Shown here: in pieces, positions 17,861 through 26,534 of the stretch | How positions within the stretch are numbered: the stretch's first letter is position 1 | Layout: every line of letters begins with the position of its first letter | Source: Bin87 sp026710825 | Lineage (GTDB): Bacteria > Chloroflexota > Dehalococcoidia > Lucifugimonadales > UBA3495 | NCBI GenBank assembly: GCA_965232815.1 | Contig: OZ247427.1 | Span: 1,364,001 to 1,428,000, forward strand | Length of the DNA stretch: 64,000 nucleotides | Direction: 5' to 3' | Made by a program: the position numbers and the translations under genes | The notes under the pieces: generated by a model | What the model was told of the DNA's origin: nothing | The model's input: only the letters and a program-made list of their open reading frames with translations | Database searches by the model: none

Positions 17861-18871
17861 ATGCCTGAACAATGCCCGATTTGGGGAACCCAATGCGAAA
17901 CAATAACCCAGTATGAGGGTTCGGTGATAGTAACCGACTCGCCGAGGGCCGGCGGAAGCTACCAGTTGTACAGCGACGCGGCGGCGGATCTCGGTTATTT
18001 GAGTGAAGACGAGAAGGCGCGGCTGACCACCATACTGGTCCGGGAACGGTTCCTCGGCAACACTCGTCCGAGCATCAACGCAGCCACCATCGCCAGGGCC
18101 AAGTCGGGCGGCAGGGCGCGCATGGAAGACAGGCTTACGAACCTGCTGAGGGTTCTAATAGACAGAACACCAAAAGTTGGCGAACCGGTCAGCCTCGAAC
18201 AGCCAGAACGACGAGCGGCAAATGTACAAAGTTACCAGTTCGCGCTTGCGTACACGGAATCAACGGAGCATCAAGAAGTCATATACCTCGCAGATAGCTT
18301 GCATGATCAGGAGCTCGTAGAACGATATGACGACGTTTACGCCGACCGTGATGGATTACAACGTTCCTTCCACACAGCTGACTATACTGTTACGACGCAT
18401 GGACACTCTGCCATGGAACAAAGCCAAACCGAGGTCAAGTCAGACCAGTGCTTCGTCGCAATGTGGTTCAACGAAGCAACGGACGCCTTATACGACAGGG
18501 CCATCGCGCCCGCAGTGAGAGCGGCAGGCTACCATCCACTACGCATAGACCAAAAACCGGACTTTCTGGGCAAAATCGACGACCAAATCATCGCCGAAAT
18601 ACGCCGTTCCCGGTTCATGGTAGCAGACTTCACCCACGGCGATGGCGGCGTGCGCGGCTCAGTGTACTACGAAGTGGGATTCGCACAAGGGCAGGACATA
18701 CCCGTGGTATTCACCTGCCGGGACGACCAACTCAATGAGTTGCACTTTGATACCAACCACTTCCTGCATCTCTCGTGGCCCAGAGGTCATGCGGAAGCAT
18801 TGATAGAGCCGCTCAAAAACCGAATTTTGGCCAACCTCGGTGCAGGCCCGCACGCCATAGGCGGTGAGTAA
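17861..18871 (+). CDS. TIR-like / nucleoside deoxyribosyltransferase-like effector
   Basis: This 336-residue protein has an N-terminal degenerate zinc-knuckle-like motif (CPIWGTQC, then D-S-P-R-A-G-G-S-Y), a helical middle, and a C-terminal domain from about residue 195. That domain shows C-F-V-A-M-W-F, I-A-P-A-V-R-A-A-G-Y, I-I-A-E-I-R-R-S-R-F-M-V-A-D-F-T and Y-Y-E-V-G-F-A-Q-G. The pattern is that of TIR-like or nucleoside 2-deoxyribosyltransferase-like sensors and effectors found in bacterial defence. The conserved Glu in YYEVGF could be catalytic for base or NAD cleavage. AAGGA 7 nt before ATG 17861 sets the start. The role is inference. Confidence 0.75.
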   Translation: MPEQCPIWGTQCETITQYEGSVIVTDSPRAGGSYQLYSDAAADLGYLSEDEKARLTTILVRERFLGNTRPSINAATIARAKSGGRARMEDRLTNLLRVLIDRTPKVGEPVSLEQPERRAANVQSYQFALAYTESTEHQEVIYLADSLHDQELVERYDDVYADRDGLQRSFHTADYTVTTHGHSAMEQSQTEVKSDQCFVAMWFNEATDALYDRAIAPAVRAAGYHPLRIDQKPDFLGKIDDQIIAEIRRSRFMVADFTHGDGGVRGSVYYEVGFAQGQDIPVVFTCRDDQLNELHFDTNHFLHLSWPRGHAEALIEPLKNRILANLGAGPHAIGGE

Positions 18872-18977
18872 ACCGGCGTGCGCAAACCTCACACGTCCAC
18901 GATTAACAGTCTGCCCTAGTGCAACGGCAGATAAGTAGCGCATAGACCGCCAATCCAACAGACCCAGGAGCAACGCA

Positions 18978-19334
18978 ATGGGAACCGTAGTGGTCACCAT
19001 AGGTATCGGAGACCCGCAAGGGCGGAGGTTCGAAGATATCGAAGTGATCGTGGACACCGGCTCAACCTTCACTGCGCTACCCAGGACTACGTTGCAGAGG
19101 CTGGGAGTGCCAGTAGAACGCTCGGTACCGTCCGAACTGGCCGACGGAAGCAACGCGCCAGTGGACATCGGAAGAACCATGGTCAGACTCGAAGGACAGG
19201 AATTTCCCACGCCGGTGATCTTCGCTGAAGCGGGCGAGCCCACTTTGCTTGGAGTAGTCACGCTGGAGGAGGCACTTCTGGCTGTGGATCCCGTGGCCGG
19301 ACGCCTCATACCTACGAACGTGCTGCGCCTCTAG
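18978..19334 (+). CDS. Retropepsin-like aspartic protease
   Basis: This 118-residue protein has the single catalytic motif V-D-T-G-S-T-F at residues 25-31 and a second strand I-F-A-E-A-G-E-P-T-L-L-G-V-V-T-L-E. It matches the clan AA (retropepsin-like) family, which acts as a homodimer with one Asp per chain. It lies 106 nt after the TIR-like gene on the same strand. The target protein is unknown. The neighbourhood allows a role as activator or partner of the effector, but this is speculation. Confidence 0.85.
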   Translation: MGTVVVTIGIGDPQGRRFEDIEVIVDTGSTFTALPRTTLQRLGVPVERSVPSELADGSNAPVDIGRTMVRLEGQEFPTPVIFAEAGEPTLLGVVTLEEALLAVDPVAGRLIPTNVLRL

Positions 19335-19410
19335 TCCAAAAAGTCGAAAGCCAAGAGGATGACAGCCCCCTCTTTGACACCTTCCCGCCGTCCTCCCTAA
19401 AATAGAATAT

Positions 19411-20226
19411 ATGTCCGCCCTCGCCGACATCATTGCCCAGGAAACCGGAGACGGCCGGCTCATCGTCCGATTCCTCGTCTCCGCCATGGACGGCGAACTC
19501 CCGGACTTCCAACCCTGCCACCGCATCGACGCCGCCCGGCTCCTCGTCAAACTCGGCTTCGACCAGGCCCAGCCTGTCATCGACCGCGACCGCGCCGCCC
19601 ACCATGCGCGCCGACGCGAATCCCGCTCCCAGCCTCGAACTCAGCAGCAATCCGAATCCCAAAGCGCCGCCCACCAAGTCCGGTCCGAACTGGCCCGGAT
19701 CGTCCGTGAAGAAACCGACGACGGGTGCATCGCCATCCGATTCCTGGTCAACGTGATGCAGGGCGAACTCCCCGACTTCAAGCCCTGCCATCGCCTCTCC
19801 GCCGCCCGGGAACTCCTCCAACGCGGCTTCGACTACGTTCCCGACGACTCAGACGCCCACGACGCCGAACCTGAACCGGACCCTGCGGAGATCGAAGCGC
19901 AACGCCGACGCGCCGAAGACATCGAATTCAGCAATCATGGCCCCGTGTACTACCAAACCAATCGCTACCCCTGCGTCTGCGAAGACCGCCTCCACGACTG
20001 CAAGGGCAACGTCCTTGACGACCAGCAGCGCGAGAAAGCCGCCCGTGAGGGCCCCGCCATGCAGTTTTTCATCGGCGAACCCGACCGGATCGCCGACTTC
20101 CTCGCCCGCTACGCCGACTACCTGGCCCCCCGCAACGCCGCAAACCCCCACAACCCAATCGACATCAACCGCATCCACTGGTCCGACGTCCGCTGGCAGC
20201 ACCTCAATCCCGTCCGCGGCCCCTAG
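19411..20226 (+). CDS. Unknown protein with two copies of a 45-residue repeat
   Basis: This 271-residue protein is of unknown family. Two similar segments, about residues 3-48 and 93-139, share the pattern A-x-I-I/V-x-x-E-T-x-D-G, (V/I)-R-F-L-V and G-E-L-P-D-F-(Q/K)-P-C-H-R. A Gln/Ser/Arg-rich linker separates them. The C-terminal part has the Cys pattern C-V-C-E-D-R-L-H-D-C, possibly a metal site. Codons are very C-rich in third positions. It is the last of three plus-strand genes and converges with the importer operon. Confidence 0.72.
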   Translation: MSALADIIAQETGDGRLIVRFLVSAMDGELPDFQPCHRIDAARLLVKLGFDQAQPVIDRDRAAHHARRRESRSQPRTQQQSESQSAAHQVRSELARIVREETDDGCIAIRFLVNVMQGELPDFKPCHRLSAARELLQRGFDYVPDDSDAHDAEPEPDPAEIEAQRRRAEDIEFSNHGPVYYQTNRYPCVCEDRLHDCKGNVLDDQQREKAAREGPAMQFFIGEPDRIADFLARYADYLAPRNAANPHNPIDINRIHWSDVRWQHLNPVRGP

Positions 20227-20241
20227 CCCAAATGACCGCTC

Positions 20242-20436
20242 CTACCCCGTAGCCCAAACGAAATTCCAGAGCAGGAAGAACAGGATGATCGCCGTCCATG
20301 CCGTGAGCATGAATATGCGGTACAGGCGATTGAACCAGGGGTGCTCCCAGAATGGCAGCCGGCGTTCGCGGGCCATTTGGGTTTCGGGCGCGCCGCCGGC
20401 CCAAATCCAGCGTCGGAATTTCAAAATTAGCGACAT
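20242..20436 (-). CDS. Small single-helix membrane protein
   Basis: This 64-residue reading frame has a basic N-terminal half and a hydrophobic helix at about residues 42-62 (I-F-M-L-T-A-W-T-A-I-I-L-F-F-L-L-W). It lies 54 nt after the ABC ATPase gene on the same strand. No clear ribosome site precedes it. It may be a small importer accessory protein, or not be expressed. Confidence 0.45.
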   Translation of the reverse strand: MSLILKFRRWIWAGGAPETQMARERRLPFWEHPWFNRLYRIFMLTAWTAIILFFLLWNFVWATG

Positions 20437-20490
20437 GGCGCTCTGGTTGGCGGGACGTTATGGGAGCAGTACGTTGGCGTCTTGGGTTGG

Positions 20491-21249
20491 CTAGAGAATC
20501 TGGGACAGGAAGTGCTTGACCCGTTCGTGCCGCGGGTTGTTGAAGAATTCGTCGGGCGCCTGATCCTCCACGATTATGCCCTCGTCGAACATCACGATGC
20601 GGTCCGCCACCTCGCGAGCGAAGCCAAGCTCGTGGGTCACCGCCAGGATGGTCATATTCGATGCGGCGAGTTCCCGCATCACCTCCAGCACTTCCTTGAT
20701 CATCTCGGGGTCCAGCGCCGAGGTCGGCTCGTCGAACAGCATGATGTTGGGCTGCATCGCCAGGGCGCGTGCGATGGCAACGCGCTGCTGCTGCCCGCCG
20801 GATAGCTGCGCGGGATACTTGTCGGCCTGCTCGGGGATGCCAACGCGTTCCAGCAACTCCATCGCGATGTCGTCAGCCTCTTTGGCCGGTAGCTTGCGCA
20901 CCTTGGTTGGCGCCAGCGTGATGTTGTCCATCACCGTGAGGTGCGGGAAGAGGTTGAAGGACTGGAACACCATGCCCACGTCGCGGCGTATCGCGTCGAT
21001 GTTGCGCACGTCGTTGCTCAGTTCGATGCCGTCCACGATGATGTCGCCGCGCTGATGCTGCTCCAGGCGGTTGAGGGTGCGGATGAACGTGGACTTGCCG
21101 GACCCCGAGGGGCCGATAATCACGACCACCTCACCCTTTTTCACCGAAGTGGTGATGCCGCGCAGGGCGTGAAAGTTGCCGAACCACTTGTGAACGTCGC
21201 GGCAGGTAATGATCTCTTCATCGAGTACTGTGTGTCCGTTGGTGGTCAT
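20491..21249 (-). CDS. aapP: Amino-acid ABC transporter ATPase
   Basis: This 252-residue ATPase belongs to the GlnQ/AapP group. Walker A is G-P-S-G-S-G-K-S-T, the Q loop lies in V-F-Q-S-F-N-L-F-P-H, the signature is L-S-G-G-Q-Q-Q-R, Walker B is I-M-L-F-D-E-P-T-S-A-L-D, and the switch His lies in V-T-H-E-L-G-F-A. It powers uptake through the two permeases encoded upstream. The gap to the permease gene is 90 nt, and GGGAG sits about 9 nt before the ATG. Confidence 0.95.
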   Translation of the reverse strand: MTTNGHTVLDEEIITCRDVHKWFGNFHALRGITTSVKKGEVVVIIGPSGSGKSTFIRTLNRLEQHQRGDIIVDGIELSNDVRNIDAIRRDVGMVFQSFNLFPHLTVMDNITLAPTKVRKLPAKEADDIAMELLERVGIPEQADKYPAQLSGGQQQRVAIARALAMQPNIMLFDEPTSALDPEMIKEVLEVMRELAASNMTILAVTHELGFAREVADRIVMFDEGIIVEDQAPDEFFNNPRHERVKHFLSQIL

Positions 21250-21339
21250 TATGGGCGCTCCCTTGCGGTTGTTCCGGCCCGCCGTGGCTGCATCGCCGTT
21301 GGACGCATTCTAGCAAAGTGCTGCGGTGAAGGTGAAAGC

Positions 21340-22587
21340 CTATCGCTGTCCCACTCCCAGGTGGTTTTCAATGCGCCGACTGATGTAGGACATCCCGTAG
21401 GTGAACACCCAAAATACGATGGCCAGGAACACGAACATTTCCCGGGCGCTGCCCAGGTACTCCGGCCGGCTGATGAACACGCGCCCCATCTCAACGATGT
21501 CCACCATACCGATGATGTACACCAGGCTGGTGTCCTTGAACAGGGCGATGAACTGACCGACGATGGCGGGAATCACGTTCCGTATGGCCTGCGGCAGCGA
21601 TATGAGCATAGTGGTCTGCCAGCCGGGCAAACCCAGGGCGCGGGCGGCTTCCGCCTGGCCGGGGTGCAGCGCCTGCAGGCCCCCGCGTATGTTTTCCGCC
21701 ATGTATGCCGAGCTGAACATGGTGATCACCACGGCGGCGCGGAACAGCGAATTCTGGGGGAAGTCCTCGGGAAATGCCAGCGGCACCAGGGTTTGGGACA
21801 TGAACAGCAGCGTGATCAGGGGGACCCCGCGGAATATCTCGATGAAAGCGACGCACAGCAGTTTCACCACCGGCAGGTTGCTCCGCCGACCCAAGGCCAG
21901 GGCGATGCCGATGGGCAGGCTCAGGCTGATTCCGCCCACGGCCAGGAGCAGGTTCAGCGTCAGACCGCCCCAGTACACCACGGACACCGGTTGCAGCCCC
22001 GGGACATTGGGGACACCGCGAAGCAGGACCAGCGTGATCAGGAAAGCCGCCACGCCCCAGACCACGGCCCACTTGGCCTGGCCCAACGGCGTGTACCTGG
22101 CCAGCGCCCATCCGATCGCGGTGGCCGGCACGTTGGCGAGGAGCAGAATCCGGACGTCCCACCCCATGCGGTCCAGGCTGTAAGGCAGGAATGCGAACAG
22201 TGCGGCAACCACGGCGGTGAGTATCGCAATGCGCCTGGCGACGCCTCCTCCCATGATGCCCCAGATCATTCCCAGGAGGGCCGTTACCATGAGGAGGGAT
22301 CCCTGGGGACGCCAGAAACAGTTCTGTCCTGGGCAGGCCAGCTCGGTGTTGTAGCTGCCGATCAGGAACAGACCGCCGACGGTCTTGACCACTGTCCAGT
22401 CGGCCGTGCCGAAAATCCAGCGCGATCCGTACCAGAGGATGAGCAGCAGCAGCGCGCCCGAGACCACCGTCAGCGCGGAGTTCAGACGGCTGCTGAACAG
22501 GTTGGCGTGCATCCAACCGATGACACCGACCTCCGTTCGAGGCGGCGGCAACACGTTAGCGGTGGGGGTTTGGGTTTCGGCGGCCAT
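21340..22587 (-). CDS. aapM: Amino-acid ABC transporter permease (AapM type)
   Basis: This 415-residue permease of the HisM/AapM family has about eight hydrophobic segments. The EAA loop that docks the ATPase is E-A-A-R-A-L-G-L-P-G near residue 312. The extra N-terminal helices and a large insertion before the core are typical of AapM rather than GlnP. The start follows the upstream permease stop by 3 nt, so the two are translationally coupled. A loop with C-P-G-Q-N-C-F-W-R-P near residue 85 is also typical. Confidence 0.93.
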   Translation of the reverse strand: MAAETQTPTANVLPPPRTEVGVIGWMHANLFSSRLNSALTVVSGALLLLILWYGSRWIFGTADWTVVKTVGGLFLIGSYNTELACPGQNCFWRPQGSLLMVTALLGMIWGIMGGGVARRIAILTAVVAALFAFLPYSLDRMGWDVRILLLANVPATAIGWALARYTPLGQAKWAVVWGVAAFLITLVLLRGVPNVPGLQPVSVVYWGGLTLNLLLAVGGISLSLPIGIALALGRRSNLPVVKLLCVAFIEIFRGVPLITLLFMSQTLVPLAFPEDFPQNSLFRAAVVITMFSSAYMAENIRGGLQALHPGQAEAARALGLPGWQTTMLISLPQAIRNVIPAIVGQFIALFKDTSLVYIIGMVDIVEMGRVFISRPEYLGSAREMFVFLAIVFWVFTYGMSYISRRIENHLGVGQR

Positions 22588-22590
22588 CTG

Positions 22591-23805
22591 CTAACCCGTG
22601 AAACCTATGCGGCGGTTGTACAGGTTGCCAATCAGAGACCAGGTCAGGCTCATGGCCAGGTAGGCTGCCATCAGCATCAGGAAGATATTTATTGCTGGAG
22701 CGGTCTGGGTCATTGTGATCGCCACGTTGGTGAGGTCGGTGTAGCCCACCACGCCGCCGAGGCTGCTGTTCTTGGTCAGGTTGAGACACTGGCTGATCCA
22801 CGGCGGGATGATGACCCGCAGCGCCTGGGGGAACGTCACCTGCCGCAGCGTGTTCATGGGCGAGAGGCCCAGGGCGCGGGCGGCTTCAGTCTGCCCCCGA
22901 CCCACGGACTGTATACCGGCGCGCACGATCTCGGCGATGAATGACGAGGTGTATATCACCAGGCCCACCAGCAGCACCAGCATCCCCGCGCGGACGGTGA
23001 CCCCGCCGTCGATGCGGCCGAAACGGCCCTCGGGCGCCGGCATTGAGATTGAGAAGGGCGCGTCGCCGAAAATGCCGCTGAGAGCCAGCCAGGCTATCGC
23101 GGCGATGCCCACCGTTGCCACGCAACCGAGCACGAACGGATATGAAGGTCTGCCGGTCTCCTCCTCGCGCCGGACGAGCCGATGGTGTACCAACACTCCA
23201 ACGACGACCGCTGCCACCACCAACGCCAGCCAAACCAGCGCCGGCATGGTTCCGCTGGCCGCCGGACCCGGGAACGATATGCCGGCGTTGTTGACGTAGA
23301 GCCCGTCCAGGATGACGTAGCCTTCACGTACTCTTGGCAACGTCAGGATGATGTAGAACCAGAAGAAAAGCTGGATCAGCAGTGGAACATTGCGGAAAAA
23401 TTCAATGTAGACCGTGGCCAGCTTCGAAACTATCCAGTTGGTTGAGAGCCGACACACGCCTATGAAAATGCCCAGCAGTGTGGCAAGTATTACTCCGATA
23501 ACGGCCACTACGAGGGTATTCGTAGCCGCTACGACCAGGGCGTAGAGGAAGGAATCGGAGGACTTGTAAGGAAGGACATGTTCCCCGATGGGCGTCTGGT
23601 ATTCGCGGCCCAGGAAGCTGAACCCGAAGGGGATTTCCCGGTCCTCGATGGCAAACGCCATATTGCCGAAAAACCACATGACCAGCGCCACCACCAGGAT
23701 CGCGGACGCTATCTGCGCGACCCATTGGATGATCTGCGCATGCCGCCAGACCGGTATGCCCTGGTAGGTGAAGATGCTGGGAAGTGTGGTTTCGGGATTC
23801 TGCAT
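22591..23805 (-). CDS. aapQ: Amino-acid ABC transporter permease (AapQ type)
   Basis: This 404-residue permease is the partner of AapM. Hydrophobic segments lie near residues 30-50 and 88-120 and in five later helices. The conserved F-F-R-N-V-P-L-L-I-Q-L-F-F-W-F segment and the EAA loop E-A-A-R-A-L-G-L-S-P-M mark the family. It is longer than simple HisQ proteins, as expected for AapQ. The gene lies 119 nt downstream of the binding-protein gene, with a strong hairpin in the gap. Confidence 0.93.
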   Translation of the reverse strand: MQNPETTLPSIFTYQGIPVWRHAQIIQWVAQIASAILVVALVMWFFGNMAFAIEDREIPFGFSFLGREYQTPIGEHVLPYKSSDSFLYALVVAATNTLVVAVIGVILATLLGIFIGVCRLSTNWIVSKLATVYIEFFRNVPLLIQLFFWFYIILTLPRVREGYVILDGLYVNNAGISFPGPAASGTMPALVWLALVVAAVVVGVLVHHRLVRREEETGRPSYPFVLGCVATVGIAAIAWLALSGIFGDAPFSISMPAPEGRFGRIDGGVTVRAGMLVLLVGLVIYTSSFIAEIVRAGIQSVGRGQTEAARALGLSPMNTLRQVTFPQALRVIIPPWISQCLNLTKNSSLGGVVGYTDLTNVAITMTQTAPAINIFLMLMAAYLAMSLTWSLIGNLYNRRIGFTG

Positions 23806-23866
23806 TTGTTGCCAACGCTGGGCGACATTCTAACCCAAAGCCCTGCTCTCAGACACCCAACAATAA

Positions 23867-23890
23867 GGGCGGGTTATTCGTAACCCGCCC
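23867..23890 (-). promoter_or_regulatory. TTCG-loop hairpin between binding-protein and permease genes
   Basis: GGGCGGGTTA-TTCG-TAACCCGCCC is a perfect 10-bp stem with a TTCG loop, 34 nt past the stop of the binding-protein gene and 62 nt before aapQ. No T run follows. In such operons an intercistronic hairpin often protects or attenuates the message, giving more binding protein than permease. It also belongs to the window's family of GC-rich palindromes. Confidence 0.6.
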
Positions 23891-23923
23891 TCGCAGTCCA
23901 GGGGTTGCCGCTATGCGCGTTGT

Positions 23924-25090
23924 TTAGCGCAGAGGCGCGGCGTAAATCTGGCCGCCCTTGGGGCAGTCCTGGCAGGGAGCGTTGGCCCACAGGGCGTTGC
24001 GGCCATTCTCCCGCGGCAGGTCGATGCCGTCGGGGCCCAGGTTTCGGGAGTAAATCTCGCCGTAGTTGCCAACGGCTCTGATCACGTCCTGCGCCGCAGT
24101 CTCGCTGAGTCCCAGGGGCTCCTGGCCGAATGCGCCTTCCAGGCCCATCAGGCGGTCAACCTTGGTGTCGCCGGTGGCGGCGGACGGGACGTTGCCGGAG
24201 TTTACTCCGTAGGCCTCGGCGTAGATGAGGATGCCCATGACGGTCTTGACGATGTCAAACCACTGGTCGTCGCCGTGGGGGACCACCGGACCCAGAGGCT
24301 CCTCGGAGATGGTCTCGGGCAGGATCACGTGGTCAGCCCGATTTTGCAGGCCGGTCCCCAACGCCGCCAACTGCGAGCGGTCGTTGGTGAAGGCGTCGCA
24401 CTGTCCGCTTTCGTAGGCGGCGACCACGGCGGGGGTGTCCTCAAAAGTCAGCACTTCCAAGTTCAGGCCGTTCTGGTTGGAGAAGTCCTGGAGGTTGAGT
24501 TCGGTGGTGGTGCCCAGGGTCACGCAGACGCTGGAGCCACCCAGGTCCAGAGCGCTGCTCACGCCCAGGTCCTTCCGCACCATGAAGCCCTGGCCATCGT
24601 AGAACATGGTCTGGGCGTAGTTGCCCCACTGGGCGTCGCGGGAGGTGGTCCACGTAACGGTACGGACCAGCATATCGACCTCGCCGGACTGGATGGTCGG
24701 TCCGCGTTCGGCGGCGGTGATCAGGCGAATCTCGATCTTGTTGGGGTCGCCCAACACGGCGGCGGCCAGAGCGCGACACAGGTCGATGTCGAAACCGACG
24801 TTGTTGCCGCTGTCGTCAACGTAGCCGTAGCCGGGCACGTCGTTGCGGCTGGCGCAGATGACCTTGTCGCGAGCGCGAACCGCGTCGAGGCGGCCGCCGC
24901 CCTGGTTGTCCATTGATGTGGCCTCGGTGGCCGTGGGTGCGGCAGTGGCTTCCATCACGTCAGTGGGGGTCACCGCTGCGGTGGGTTCGACGGCGGCCGG
25001 CGCGGGCGGCTCTTCCTGTCCGCAGGCCATCGCTGCCACCAGCGCGACTATGAGCGCTGCTCCAGCTAGATACTTTATAGTTCGCTTCAT
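23924..25090 (-). CDS. aapJ: Amino-acid ABC transporter substrate-binding lipoprotein, copy 1
   Basis: This 388-residue AapJ-type binding protein has a signal peptide with the lipobox A-A-M-A-C-G, then an Ala/Pro/Thr-rich linker, then the type 2 periplasmic fold: V-R-A-R-D-K-V-I-C-A-S-R, V-G-F-D-I-D-L-C-R-A and A-F-T-N-D-R-S-Q-L. The C terminus carries a conserved Cys pair (A-P-C-Q-D-C-P). AGGAGG 10 nt before ATG 25090 fixes the start. The next gene upstream is a paralogue of identical length. Confidence 0.95.
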   Translation of the reverse strand: MKRTIKYLAGAALIVALVAAMACGQEEPPAPAAVEPTAAVTPTDVMEATAAPTATEATSMDNQGGGRLDAVRARDKVICASRNDVPGYGYVDDSGNNVGFDIDLCRALAAAVLGDPNKIEIRLITAAERGPTIQSGEVDMLVRTVTWTTSRDAQWGNYAQTMFYDGQGFMVRKDLGVSSALDLGGSSVCVTLGTTTELNLQDFSNQNGLNLEVLTFEDTPAVVAAYESGQCDAFTNDRSQLAALGTGLQNRADHVILPETISEEPLGPVVPHGDDQWFDIVKTVMGILIYAEAYGVNSGNVPSAATGDTKVDRLMGLEGAFGQEPLGLSETAAQDVIRAVGNYGEIYSRNLGPDGIDLPRENGRNALWANAPCQDCPKGGQIYAAPLR

Positions 25091-25280
25091 CTGTAATGGT
25101 CCTCCTGTACTATCGGTCACGTAGACTCCGAGATTTACTCGTGGCTGATTCTACCATGTTTGTTGTGACGCCTCATTGCATCTGCGTTATCGTGTTTGCG
25201 GAATCTGTCCCCGAGCGAATTGATTTGGGGCGGGTTGAATTCCCGACCAAGCAAAAACCGTTTGGCCGGTTTATGCGTTG

Positions 25281-26447
25281 TTACCGCAACGGAGCGGCGT
25301 AGATCTGCCCGCCGCGTGGGCAATCGGCGCAAGGGGCGTTGGCCCACAGGGCGTTGCGGCTGCCGTCGCGTTCCAGTCCCAGCGGGATAAGGTGGCGGTC
25401 GTAAATCTCGCCGTAATTCCCTACTCCACGGATCACGTCCTGCGCTACCGTGTTCGACAAGCCCAGGGCTTCCTGCCCGAATGAGCCTTCCAGCCCCATC
25501 AGGCGGTCGACCTTGGTGTTGCCGGTGGCGGCGGTGGGCACGCTGTCCGAGGTCACGCCGTACGCTTCGGCGTAGATCAGAATGGCCATGACGGTCTTGA
25601 CGACGTCGTACCACTGGTCGTCGCCGTGGGGAACCACCGGCCCCAGTGGTTCTTCGGATATGGTGCCCGGGAGGATGGTGTGGTCGTCGGGGTTCTCGAA
25701 GCCGGCGCGGGTGCTGACCAAGCCGGAGCGGTCGGTGGTCAGCGAGTCGCACTGGCCGCTGATGTACGCTTCGTTGCTCGAAACGTTGTCCGGGAAGGTC
25801 AGGATGTCGAAGTTCATCGCGTTCTGGTTATCGAAGTCCTGGATATTCAGCTCCGTGGTGGTGCCCTGCTGCACGCAGATCTTCGCGTCCGTCAGTTCCA
25901 TCATGCTGGTGACGCCCAGGCTCTTCGGTATCATGAACCCCTGACCGTCAAAGAACATGGTCTGCGCAAAGTTGCCCCAGGTCGCGTCGCGGGAACTGGT
26001 CCAGGTGGTGTTGCGCGACATGATGTCGACCTCTCCCGACTGGATGGCCGGTCCGCGCTCAGCGGCGGTGGTCGGTCGAAACTCCACCGCGTCGGGATTG
26101 CCCAGAACTGCGGCGGCAACGGCGCGGCACAGGTCTATGTCGAACCCCACGGTGTTGCCGCCGGAATCGAGGAAACCGAATCCGGCCAGGCTGTTGTTGC
26201 TGGCGCATATCAACATGCCCCGATCTCGAACGGTTTGGAGCCGGCTAACGCCCTGATTGTCCATCGCCGTCGCTTCGGTGGTGGTAGGCGCCGCGGTGGC
26301 TTCCATTGCTTCGGGCGACGGCTGGACGGCGGCGGGGGGCTCAGATGTCGCGGGGCTGGCCGGTTCCTCCTGTCCGCACCCGACCAATGCTATGACTGCA
26401 AGCATGATGGCTGCGCAACCAAAGTATTTCACGTATCTATCAATCAT
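25281..26447 (-). CDS. aapJ: Amino-acid ABC transporter substrate-binding lipoprotein, copy 2
   Basis: This is a paralogue of the downstream binding protein with the same length (388 residues), the same lipobox type (L-V-G-C-G) and nearly the same C terminus (RNALWANAPCADCPRGGQIY). Binding-site residues differ in places, for example G-T-T-T-E-L-N-I-Q-D is kept but the region near 215-240 is changed (S-N-E-A-Y-I-S-G-Q-C-D-S-L-T-T). AGGAG 8 nt before ATG 26447 sets the start. Two binding proteins feeding one importer would widen the substrate range. Confidence 0.95.
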   Translation of the reverse strand: MIDRYVKYFGCAAIMLAVIALVGCGQEEPASPATSEPPAAVQPSPEAMEATAAPTTTEATAMDNQGVSRLQTVRDRGMLICASNNSLAGFGFLDSGGNTVGFDIDLCRAVAAAVLGNPDAVEFRPTTAAERGPAIQSGEVDIMSRNTTWTSSRDATWGNFAQTMFFDGQGFMIPKSLGVTSMMELTDAKICVQQGTTTELNIQDFDNQNAMNFDILTFPDNVSSNEAYISGQCDSLTTDRSGLVSTRAGFENPDDHTILPGTISEEPLGPVVPHGDDQWYDVVKTVMAILIYAEAYGVTSDSVPTAATGNTKVDRLMGLEGSFGQEALGLSNTVAQDVIRGVGNYGEIYDRHLIPLGLERDGSRNALWANAPCADCPRGGQIYAAPLR

Positions 26448-26534
26448 CCGGTACACTCCTGTGGGTTTTGAACTTAGATATCTCCGACGCGAGAGCCAAC
26501 GAGACTCTGCCGGAGACACTACGATAAACCACAC

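Noticed and set aside
15618..20226. A genomic island integrated at tRNA-Pro
   Set aside because: Accessory genes follow the tRNA, but I found no second copy of its 3' end and no integrase in the window.
25135..25752. A 205-codon minus-strand frame overlapping the second binding protein
   Set aside because: It is an Arg/Pro-rich shadow in another frame of a clearly real gene.
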